This document shows, piece by piece, positions 7,991-13,409 of a stretch of 15,993 bases of DNA (position 1 is its first letter; each line of letters begins with the position of its first letter). The translations under genes were made by a program, and so were the position numbers. Under the pieces are notes generated by a model that worked only from the letters and a program-made list of their open reading frames with translations, was not told the DNA's origin and did no database searches. This DNA comes from JAZQNC01 sp045536155 (GTDB taxonomy: Bacteria; Bacillota; Clostridia; Oscillospirales; CAG-272), in the NCBI GenBank assembly GCA_045536155.1, contig JAZSMZ010000141.1:1-15993 (forward strand), written 5' to 3'.

Positions 7991-8019
7991 ATTATAAAGA
8001 AAAAATATCATAAATGCAA
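7991..8019 (-). promoter_or_regulatory. Promoter of the GGDEF/HD-GYP gene
   Basis: On the minus strand, TTGCAT (8014-8019), a 17-bp spacer and a perfect TATAAT (7991-7996) form a sigma-A type promoter. The predicted leader to the GTG start is about 45 nt. Confidence 0.75.
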
Positions 8020-8062
8020 CACAAAAATGTTGATTTTTACGATTGTTAACGAATTTGTGTTG
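8017..8062. promoter_or_regulatory. Inverted repeat spanning both divergent -35 boxes
   Basis: CAACACAAA (8017-8025) and TTTGTGTTG (8054-8062) form a perfect 9-bp inverted repeat with a 28-bp centre. Each arm runs into the -35 box of one of the two divergent promoters. A smaller palindrome CAACA-N6-TGTTG (8017-8032) and GTTAAC (8045-8050) lie inside. This is a candidate shared operator; the binding protein is unknown, and autoregulation by the SARP-type protein is possible. Confidence 0.5.
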
Positions 8063-8088
8063 AAATTTAATTTGGGATTTGATATCAT
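8060..8088 (+). promoter_or_regulatory. Promoter of the SARP-type regulator gene
   Basis: TTGAAA (8060-8065), a 17-bp spacer and TATCAT (8083-8088) form a sigma-A type promoter. It is followed by AAAGGAGG (8108-8115 region) before the GTG at 8122. Confidence 0.7.
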
Positions 8089-8121
8089 AATAATGTAATT
8101 ATATGTAAAGGAGGATATGCC

Positions 8122-9309
8122 GTGAACAATAAAGTGCTGTATGTGAAAATGCTGGGCGATTTTTCGCTTTCCTGCGGCGACGTTACGCTGAAAAGCGATG
8201 ACGGACGCTCAAAAAAGATCTGGCATCTGTTGGCGTATCTTCTCTTTTATCGCAACCGCATTTCTCCCTCGGACGAGCTGATACGAGTCCTTTGGGGAAA
8301 CGATGCCAACGATAACCCCGCAAGCGCGCTCAAGACCACCCTTTACCGCGCGCGCAAGATGCTTTTGCCGATACAGGAGCAGATCGGGCAGGAGCTTATC
8401 ATCAGCATCGCGGGGGGATACAGAATAAATCCCGCCGTTGACGTTTGCTCCGACTGCGAAGGCTTTGAAAATGCCTGCCGATACGACAGAACGTCAAACG
8501 ATTGGGTCGAGAGGGGCGAAGAGGGGCTGAATAGCTACACAGGCGCTTTTCTTGGCAAATATTCCGGCGAGATGTGGGTCATTCCGCTCGGCGTATATTA
8601 CGAAAACATGTATCAGGCTCTCCTTTTGGAGGTGTTGGCAAAGCTTTGGGAGGACGAGCATTATTCCGATCTCGTCTACCATGCAAAGCGCTCGCTCGAA
8701 TACATACACAATCACGAGGGAGTGTATCAGTATCTGATGCGCGGCCTTTTGAAGATCGGCGAGCACGCCCTTGCCGCATCGATATACGAAGAGATGCGCC
8801 GTGCGCTTCTCGACAATTTCGGTGTAACTCCCGATGAAACGAGCCAATCGCTTTACCGCGAGATTTTATACAATATCAACCTGCAATCGCTTTCTGACGA
8901 TGTCATTTTGACTCAGCTTCGGGAAAACGATGTGCTTTCGGGCGCGATGGTATGCGAATATCCTATCTTCCGCCAGCTTTGTCACTCCGAATCGCGCGCG
9001 TCGATACGAAGCGGACAAAACACCCACGTGGCTCTGCTCTCGATTTCAGGTAAAAACGGCAAGGAGCTTTCGGCAAGAAGCCTCAGCGTTGCCGCCGAGA
9101 ATCTGAAAAACACGGTACAAAAGAGGCTTCGGTGCGGTGACGTCATCTCGCAGTGCAGCGCGTCGCAGATAATAATCATGCTCCGCTCGGCGGGATATGA
9201 GGACAGCAAGACCGTCTGCCGCCGATTGATAGACGCCTTTGTAAAGGCATATCCCCACACCCCCGTGAGCGTGAAATTCTCGGTGCTCGTGCTTGGGGCA
9301 GATAAATAA
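8122..9309 (+). CDS. SARP/BTAD-type transcription regulator with degenerate GGDEF C-terminus
   Basis: 395 aa, GTG start with a strong AAAGGAGG site. Residues 1-103 form an OmpR-like winged helix (YVKMLGDFSLSCGD, then ALKTTLYRARKML as the recognition region and GGYRINP as the wing). Residues about 105-250 are the BTAD helical repeat domain (Y.GAFLG...W, LLEVLAKLW, GVTPDETSQSLYREI), as in SARP regulators. Residues about 298-392 align with the GGDEF domain of the divergent neighbour: HVALLSIS with HCALIIID, and RCGDVISQCSASQIIIML with RSHDIISRVGGDEFMVMM. The GGDEF motif is lost (SASQI, 346-350) and the metal Asp is missing, so no cyclase activity is expected. The RxxD I-site (337-340) is kept at the exact spacing. 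Inference: a c-di-GMP-sensing activator for nearby surface genes. The DNA-binding and BTAD calls are firm; ligand binding is untested. Confidence 0.9.
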   Translation: MNNKVLYVKMLGDFSLSCGDVTLKSDDGRSKKIWHLLAYLLFYRNRISPSDELIRVLWGNDANDNPASALKTTLYRARKMLLPIQEQIGQELIISIAGGYRINPAVDVCSDCEGFENACRYDRTSNDWVERGEEGLNSYTGAFLGKYSGEMWVIPLGVYYENMYQALLLEVLAKLWEDEHYSDLVYHAKRSLEYIHNHEGVYQYLMRGLLKIGEHALAASIYEEMRRALLDNFGVTPDETSQSLYREILYNINLQSLSDDVILTQLRENDVLSGAMVCEYPIFRQLCHSESRASIRSGQNTHVALLSISGKNGKELSARSLSVAAENLKNTVQKRLRCGDVISQCSASQIIIMLRSAGYEDSKTVCRRLIDAFVKAYPHTPVSVKFSVLVLGADK

Positions 9310-9316
9310 TCAAGAT

Positions 9317-9352
9317 AAAAACGGCAAGCCCGCCCTTCGGCCGCCGTTTTTT
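9317..9352 (+). terminator. Intrinsic terminator after the SARP-type regulator
   Basis: The stem AAAAACGGC (9317-9325) / GCCGTTTTT (9343-9351) is followed by further T residues, with an inner GCC-CTTC-GGC hairpin. It lies 8 bp after the stop codon and separates the regulator from the next promoter. Confidence 0.85.
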
Positions 9353-9375
9353 ATTTTTGAATAAAATTTTTAAAA

Positions 9376-9411
9376 TGTAACCGCAAGTGTGACTTTTGGC
9401 AGGTATAATAT
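9376..9411 (+). promoter_or_regulatory. Activator-type promoter P1 with paired TGTNAC repeats
   Basis: TGTAACC (9376-9382) and TGTGACT (9388-9394) are direct repeats 12 bp apart. After 9 bp comes an extended -10, GGTATAATAT (TATAAT at 9404-9409). There is no recognisable -35 hexamer at 16-18 bp, so the repeats probably bind an activator. Layout and distances match promoter P2 at 11752-11787 exactly. Confidence 0.7.
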
Positions 9412-9440
9412 CGTCATAAAATGGCAAAGGAGGATGGACG

Positions 9441-9845
9441 ATGACTGCTCACGTGGAAAAGCATTCTTGCAAATCGGTTGTTGTCAGCATTGATTCATAC
9501 GATGACGGAATTCCTACGGGTCAATTCTGGGGCGTAGGCAACCAAAACGACAAATACGTTTTCAGCAACATGACACAGTTGATTTTGGGGATCGATTCGA
9601 TGATGGATGACGATCGGTACAGCGACGGCGACGCTTTCGTACCAAGTCCGTACAGCCTGTCCATGCCTCATGCGATATATCACAAGGTGCTGCTGATAAA
9701 AATATTCTTCCGTCAGCATTCAAGCTGGCAGGGCAGCGTGACCGATCTGAAAAACGGCACGGTGACAAACTTCAAAAGTGTGCTTGAGGTTATGGGTATT
9801 TTAGACAGCGCGCTCGGTGAATCGTATTCGGCAGAATCCTGCTGA
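9441..9845 (+). CDS. Small conserved clostridial protein of unknown function (134 aa)
   Basis: A soluble 134-aa protein without signal peptide or membrane segment, preceded by AAAGGAGG (9426-9433) at 7-nt spacing. The N-terminal part reads VVVSIDSYDDGIPTGQFWGV; the middle has FSNMTQLILGIDSMMDD; the C-terminal part has KIFFRQHSSWQGSVTDLKNG and FKSVLEVMGILDSAL. From memory, the pattern RQxxSWQGxV...F(R/K)SxLEL..LxDSAL marks a family of small clostridial proteins with no assigned function. It is the first gene after promoter P1, and the c-di-GMP riboswitch begins right after its stop. It may therefore be co-transcribed with the surface protein. A role in c-di-GMP or surface regulation is only inference. 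Confidence 0.82.
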   Translation: MTAHVEKHSCKSVVVSIDSYDDGIPTGQFWGVGNQNDKYVFSNMTQLILGIDSMMDDDRYSDGDAFVPSPYSLSMPHAIYHKVLLIKIFFRQHSSWQGSVTDLKNGTVTNFKSVLEVMGILDSALGESYSAESC

Positions 9846-9862
9846 AGATCAAGTTACCATTT

Positions 9863-9961
9863 GCGAATACCGATAAAGGCAAACCGCCCGAAAGGACGGG
9901 ACGCAAAGTTAAGGGGTCTAAAGCCAAATAAGCAATGACAGCCCGACTGCCAGACGTTCGC
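9863..9961 (+). ncRNA. Cyclic-di-GMP-I riboswitch (GEMM-I)
   Basis: The strongly conserved GEMM-I core is visible: GGCAAACC (9878-9885), a GAAA tetraloop (9890-9893) closing helix P2 (CCGCCC 9884-9889 with GGACGG 9894-9899), then GGGACGCAAAG (9898-9908), GGTCTAAA (9915-9922) and GACAGCCCGACTGCC (9937-9951). Pairings that fit: outer GCGAA (9863-9867) with TTCGC (9957-9961), GGCA (9878-9881) with TGCC (9948-9951), and helix P3 as GGG/CCC plus GTC/GAC with a 2-nt bulge. Known ligand: c-di-GMP. No T-tract terminator lies between the aptamer and the start codon at 9995, so control is probably translational. CTCC (9961-9964) could pair with the GGAG of the ribosome binding site (9983-9986). Whether it turns the gene on or off cannot be read from sequence alone. 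Confidence 0.95.
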
Positions 9962-9994
9962 TCCAAAATTATTTATTTTTAAGGAGAATGAATC

Positions 9995-11683
9995 ATGGCA
10001 AACAAAAAACAAAGAGGATCACTCAGAAAGCTTCTCACAGTAATATTGACGATCGCGCTGATCGTTAATATGTCGGCACTCGTAATCACCGCAAGAGATT
10101 ACGGCAACAACCGCCCGGGCTCAAACCGTCCCGACTACAACGGCGAAAACGACAGCTTCGAGTACATTGAGATCAACGTAAACGGCGCACACGCCCATAC
10201 CGTCAAGGGTCCCAACGGCGACTTTTCCTGGCTTGTTGCAGGAGTTTACAAAACACCCTCACTCAACATGAAGGGCAACGTCCTTTCCTATGTTGTGGGT
10301 AATCAGAAAGGTACATATACCGTATCTCTTCCCGAAGGCTACACTGTGGCTGAGTCCACTCTCACCAGCTCTTACGGAGGGGGCACCAACACGCAGCAGG
10401 ATAAATTCGACCATGCTATTATCAATATAACCGTCACTAAGGTGGAAACTCCCGACGGCGATATTATCGATGTTCCCGAGATCGTTGAAGATCTCGAGGA
10501 TATTGTAACTACCGAGGCAGAGACCACCGAGGAGGTAACCGCCGAGGAAGAGACCACCGAGGAGGAGACAGCGCATAGCTCTCTTCCCGTGAAATTCTTC
10601 GTGCTCGATCCTAACAGAACCGTTCCGCTTGACGGCGCCGATCAGGGCATCAACAGCTATTACCCCAGCGGAAGCTACAGCTATTGGAACGGCCATTACG
10701 TATACGAGGCAAACATCACCGGCGATCTTGCCGACTATATGCTCAAAGCCCTTGCCAATTCCGACGGCGACGGCAAGCTTGATATCGGCGACCAGCTCCT
10801 TGTCAACGGAAACTCGGGCATCATCATGCCCACCGATTGGAAGGGACTGTGGAGCGAATTCGGACTTACCCCCGGCTCGGCTTCCATTACCGCATACGTT
10901 ATAAAGGTTCAGAACCCCAATGATTTTTCGGGCAGTAACGGCGATTACTACGGTTACGATGACCGCAATCAGAAGGCCGATATTCACGTTGACTGCTACG
11001 TTTCCGATCTCGGCGTAGAGGTTACATATCATCCCAACTTCTCGGGTGCCAAGGGCAGCCACCGCGTTGACGAGATCACAGGAAATTCTCACGATGTTTT
11101 AAGCTACGGCGAAACCGACCTTCCCGAAAACGAGGGATACGAGTTCAAGGGATGGGCAACCTCTGAAAGAGGCAGCGTAAGCTATCTGCCTGGCGGATCT
11201 TTCCGCGTAGTCGGTAATACAGATCTTTACGCTGTATGGGAAAAGATTGTGGAAGTAACCACCGAGGAAGAGACCACCGAGGAGGAGACCACCGAGAAAG
11301 AGACCACCGAGGAGGAGACTACTGAAGAGGAGACCACCGAGGAAGAGACCACTGAAGAGGAGACTACCGAGGTATACGTTCCCAACAACACCCCCTATCA
11401 GCCCCAGTACAACTATCCCGAAAATCCCAGCGAAGTAGCAGAGATCGAGGACGTTGACGTTCCGCGCGACAGCGCTCCCGAAGTTGAAGAAGTAGAAGAG
11501 GTTGAAGAGGTCGAGGCAGTAGAAGAAGTCGAAGAGTTCGAAGAGATCGAGGACGAAGAGGTTCCGCTCTCCGAAGTTCCCCAGACAGGCTCTGCATCCT
11601 TCATCTTCCTTGCAATGGCAGTAGTATCTGCAATCGGCCTTATCGGAGTAAATGCAACCAAGCAGGAAAAGAAAAACAGATAA
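9995..11683 (+). CDS. Sortase-anchored, repeat-rich surface protein (putative adhesin)
   Basis: 562 aa; ATG preceded by AAGGAG (9981-9986). A signal peptide is at about residues 1-33 (basic KKQRGSLRK, then a hydrophobic core, cut near ITA). A beta-rich N-terminal region (about 50-165) is followed by a first Thr/Glu-rich linker (171-192) and a second domain (about 197-338). An InlB B-repeat/Listeria-Bacteroides type repeat is at about 341-418 (VTYHPN...GYEFKGWAT...TDLYAVWE). Then come a TTEEE tandem block (422-459), an acidic Val/Glu stretch (496-522) and the sorting signal VPQTG (528-532) with a hydrophobic segment and the tail TKQEKKNR. Family knowledge: wall-anchored adhesin design. Expression is under the c-di-GMP riboswitch directly upstream, and the class B sortase gene follows. 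VPQTG departs from LPXTG. The binding target is unknown. Confidence 0.9.
   Translation: MANKKQRGSLRKLLTVILTIALIVNMSALVITARDYGNNRPGSNRPDYNGENDSFEYIEINVNGAHAHTVKGPNGDFSWLVAGVYKTPSLNMKGNVLSYVVGNQKGTYTVSLPEGYTVAESTLTSSYGGGTNTQQDKFDHAIINITVTKVETPDGDIIDVPEIVEDLEDIVTTEAETTEEVTAEEETTEEETAHSSLPVKFFVLDPNRTVPLDGADQGINSYYPSGSYSYWNGHYVYEANITGDLADYMLKALANSDGDGKLDIGDQLLVNGNSGIIMPTDWKGLWSEFGLTPGSASITAYVIKVQNPNDFSGSNGDYYGYDDRNQKADIHVDCYVSDLGVEVTYHPNFSGAKGSHRVDEITGNSHDVLSYGETDLPENEGYEFKGWATSERGSVSYLPGGSFRVVGNTDLYAVWEKIVEVTTEEETTEEETTEKETTEEETTEEETTEEETTEEETTEVYVPNNTPYQPQYNYPENPSEVAEIEDVDVPRDSAPEVEEVEEVEEVEAVEEVEEFEEIEDEEVPLSEVPQTGSASFIFLAMAVVSAIGLIGVNATKQEKKNR
10505..10570 (+). repeat. First Thr/Glu-rich linker repeat
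   Basis: A short imperfect tandem region coding for TTE/ETTEE-type units (residues 171-192 of the surface protein). It is built from ACC-GAG-GAG-type codons and is alike in sequence to the longer block at 11258. Confidence 0.7.
11258..11371 (+). repeat. Tandem 15-bp repeat coding TTEEE stalk
   Basis: About seven near-identical 15-bp units (ACC ACC GAG GAG GAG type) code for the TTEEE block, residues 422-459. It is probably an extended, possibly glycosylated wall-spanning stalk. Such repeats can change copy number by slippage. Confidence 0.85.
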
Positions 11684-11701
11684 ACTATATAAAATGAGAA
11701 A

Positions 11702-11735
11702 GAATCGGAGAGCGATCTCCGATTTTTTCTTTTTG
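11702..11735 (+). terminator. Intrinsic terminator after the surface protein gene
   Basis: The stem AATCGGAGA (11703-11711) / TCTCCGATT (11716-11724) closes on a GCGA tetraloop and runs into TTTTTTCTTTTT. It is a strong rho-independent terminator that separates the surface protein from promoter P2 of the sortase. Confidence 0.93.
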
Positions 11736-11751
11736 AAGAAAATTTTCAAAA

Positions 11752-11787
11752 AGTAACCCACAATGTTACCCTTTTGTGGTATAATAT
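11752..11787 (+). promoter_or_regulatory. Activator-type promoter P2 with paired repeats, upstream of sortase
   Basis: AGTAACC (11752-11758) and TGTTACC (11764-11770) lie 12 bp apart; 9 bp later comes GGTATAATAT (TATAAT at 11780-11785). GTAAC/GTTAC can also be read as an inverted repeat with a 7-bp centre. Like P1, it lacks a -35 hexamer, and its -10 starts 37 bp before the ATG. Confidence 0.72.
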
Positions 11788-11816
11788 AAAAAATGAAACC
11801 GTATGCGAGGTAAAAA

Positions 11817-12710
11817 ATGCAGAAAACAAGGAAAATAGTCACAATTCTGCTCGTCATCACTCTGATGATCGGAGTGGGCGGCCTTGCTTTTTTTGCGGTC
11901 ACAAAAAGCGTTTCTCAAAATGCTCATGATAATGCACTCGACGTCGCGGGTATTGCTCCGCTGATAACGTCGGAGCCCGAGGACACCTCTTGCGATGCTG
12001 TCACCGAAGAATTTACTGAAGAAATAACCGAAAGAGCGGAGGAATCAATTTCCGAAGAAACCGAAAAAGCGCCCGAAGAACTGACAGCTGCTCTTTTAGA
12101 CGATACAAGTGCCAAAGCTCTTGCAAAGGTCGATCTCGATGCTATGCAAAAGCTCAACGGCGACGTCATAGGCTGGATCCTTATCCCCGACACGTCGGTT
12201 TCACATCCGCTTTTGCAGGGCAGAAGTAACACCTATTATCTCCGCCAGACGTGGGAGAAAACGTGGAATCTGGCAGGATCGATCTTCCTTGATTCAACTC
12301 TCGATCCTACCTTTGACAATTTCAATACTATCATCTACGGCCACAATATGCGTGACGGCACCATGTTCAGCCATCTGCTCAATTTTTCCGATGAGCAATA
12401 TTTAAACGATCACAAATACCTCTATCTGCTCAGCGAAAAGGGCGTGCATAAATACGAGGTGTTTGCCGTCTACACGGCACATATAAGGGACGAGATATAC
12501 GGCATCGGCAGCTTTTCGGACAAGCGCAAGCAGTCGCTTATAGATTTCGCGCTTGAAAAATCGGAGATAGATACAGCTATCGTTCCCACCGTTGACGACC
12601 GTATCGTCACGCTCTCCACCTGCACGGTGGTAAGCCATCCCGAATACCGATGGATAGTACAGTACGTCGAGCGCGATTTTTTGCCGAGGGAGGCTTTTGA
12701 TCTCGAGTAA
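11817..12710 (+). CDS. srtB: Class B sortase
   Basis: 297 aa; ATG 11817 preceded by GCGAGG. An N-terminal membrane anchor (about residues 7-29) is followed by a long Glu/Thr-rich linker (about 50-95) and the sortase domain (about 104-290). Motifs: DVIGWILIPDTSVSHPLLQ (116-134), GSIFLD (154-159), IIYGHNM with catalytic His176, VTLSTCT with catalytic Cys269, and YRWIVQY with Arg278. The N-terminal GWI.IPGT-like block and TLSTC point to class B. Known reaction: cleavage of the sorting motif between Thr and Gly and transfer of the protein to peptidoglycan. The likely substrate is the VPQTG protein encoded directly upstream. The gene has its own promoter, of the same type as the upstream unit, so the two may be co-regulated while the terminator between them prevents simple co-transcription. 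Confidence 0.94.
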   Translation: MQKTRKIVTILLVITLMIGVGGLAFFAVTKSVSQNAHDNALDVAGIAPLITSEPEDTSCDAVTEEFTEEITERAEESISEETEKAPEELTAALLDDTSAKALAKVDLDAMQKLNGDVIGWILIPDTSVSHPLLQGRSNTYYLRQTWEKTWNLAGSIFLDSTLDPTFDNFNTIIYGHNMRDGTMFSHLLNFSDEQYLNDHKYLYLLSEKGVHKYEVFAVYTAHIRDEIYGIGSFSDKRKQSLIDFALEKSEIDTAIVPTVDDRIVTLSTCTVVSHPEYRWIVQYVERDFLPREAFDLE

Positions 12711-12717
12711 AAAAGTG

Positions 12718-12746
12718 TTGACAACGTCGTTTGGCTGCTATATAAT
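12718..12746 (+). promoter_or_regulatory. Consensus sigma-A promoter of rubrerythrin
   Basis: A perfect TTGACA (12718-12723), a 17-bp spacer and a perfect TATAAT (12741-12746). It starts 8 bp after the sortase stop. The AT-rich inverted repeat TATATAAT (12739-12746) / ATTATATA (12757-12764) covers the -10 and start region and may be an operator. Confidence 0.9.
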
Positions 12747-12805
12747 ATAATCATCAATTATATATAGACTTTTGAAAAATACAGATAAATAAAAGGAGAA
12801 TTACC

Positions 12806-13345
12806 ATGGCAAACAAATATGCAGGCACTAAAACCGAACAGAACCTTTTGGCAGCTTTCGCAGGCGAATCTCAGGCAAGAAACAAGTATACATATTTTGC
12901 TTCCAAGGCAAAAAAAGAGGGATATGAGCAGATCGCCGCTCTCTTTTTGAAGACCGCCGACAATGAAAAGGAGCATGCAAAGCTCTGGTTTAAAGAGCTC
13001 GAGGGCATCGGCAATACCGCTGAAAATCTTCTCGAGGCCGCAAACGGCGAAAACTACGAGTGGACCGATATGTACGACGGCTTTGCAAAGACCGCCGACG
13101 AAGAGGGATTTGGCGATCTTGCCGAAAAGTTCCGCCTTGTAGCCGCTATCGAAAAGAGACATGAGGAAAGATACCGCGCGCTGCTTTCAAACGTTGAGGC
13201 TCAAGAGGTGTTCAAGAAGAGCGAAGTCAAGGTGTGGGAATGCCGCAACTGCGGACACATCGTTGTCGGCACCGAATCTCCCTTCATCTGCCCCACCTGC
13301 GCACATCCCCAGAGCTATTTTGAGATCTGCGAAAACAATTATTAA
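12806..13345 (+). CDS. rbr: Rubrerythrin
   Basis: 179 aa; ATG preceded by AAAGGAGAA. An N-terminal ferritin-like diiron domain (about residues 1-135) has the carboxylate/His ligands E21 (AGESQARNKY), E54xxH57 (NEKEHAK) and E116xxH119 (IEKRHE), plus Glu99/100 in the third helix. The C-terminal rubredoxin-like domain has CRNCG (146-150) and CPTC (162-165) for a Cys4 iron site. Known role: reduction of hydrogen peroxide to water in the cytoplasm of anaerobes, with electrons passed through the rubredoxin centre. Length and domain order are typical. It is monocistronic by its own consensus promoter and terminator. Clostridial rubrerythrins are often under PerR, but I could not place a convincing PerR box here. 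Confidence 0.96.
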   Translation: MANKYAGTKTEQNLLAAFAGESQARNKYTYFASKAKKEGYEQIAALFLKTADNEKEHAKLWFKELEGIGNTAENLLEAANGENYEWTDMYDGFAKTADEEGFGDLAEKFRLVAAIEKRHEERYRALLSNVEAQEVFKKSEVKVWECRNCGHIVVGTESPFICPTCAHPQSYFEICENNY

Positions 13346-13360
13346 TTATCGATAAAACAT

Positions 13361-13388
13361 AAAAAGCTGAACTTGTTCAGCTTTTTAT
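13361..13388 (+). terminator. Intrinsic terminator after rubrerythrin
   Basis: A perfect 11-bp stem AAAAAGCTGAA (13361-13371) / TTCAGCTTTTT (13376-13386) with loop CTTG and a T-tract. Its A-tract also makes it a possible weak terminator on the other strand. Confidence 0.9.
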
Positions 13389-13403
13389 CTTTCGCGCCGA
13401 AAG
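13389..13403. promoter_or_regulatory. Small inverted repeat next to the copA ribosome binding site
   Basis: CTTTCG (13389-13394) and CGAAAG (13398-13403) form a 6-bp inverted repeat with a 3-nt centre. It touches the AGAGG Shine-Dalgarno sequence (13402-13406). It could be an operator or a translation-limiting hairpin. No known copper regulator site (CopY- or CsoR-type) is recognisable. Confidence 0.3.
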
Positions 13404-13409
13404 AGGTGA

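Noticed and set aside
9376..9411. ECF sigma factor promoter with GTAACC as -35
   Set aside because: The distance from GTAACC to the -10 (21 bp to TATAAT) is too long and the -10 is a perfect sigma-A extended -10, so an activator site is more likely.
9961..9994. Transcription terminator as the riboswitch expression platform
   Set aside because: No GC stem followed by a T-tract lies between the aptamer and the start codon; the T-rich run before the ribosome binding site has no hairpin directly upstream other than the aptamer's closing helix.
12739..12764. PerR box at the rubrerythrin promoter
   Set aside because: The region is AT-rich and has an inverted repeat (TATATAAT / ATTATATA), but it does not fit TTATAATNATTATAA well enough to name PerR.
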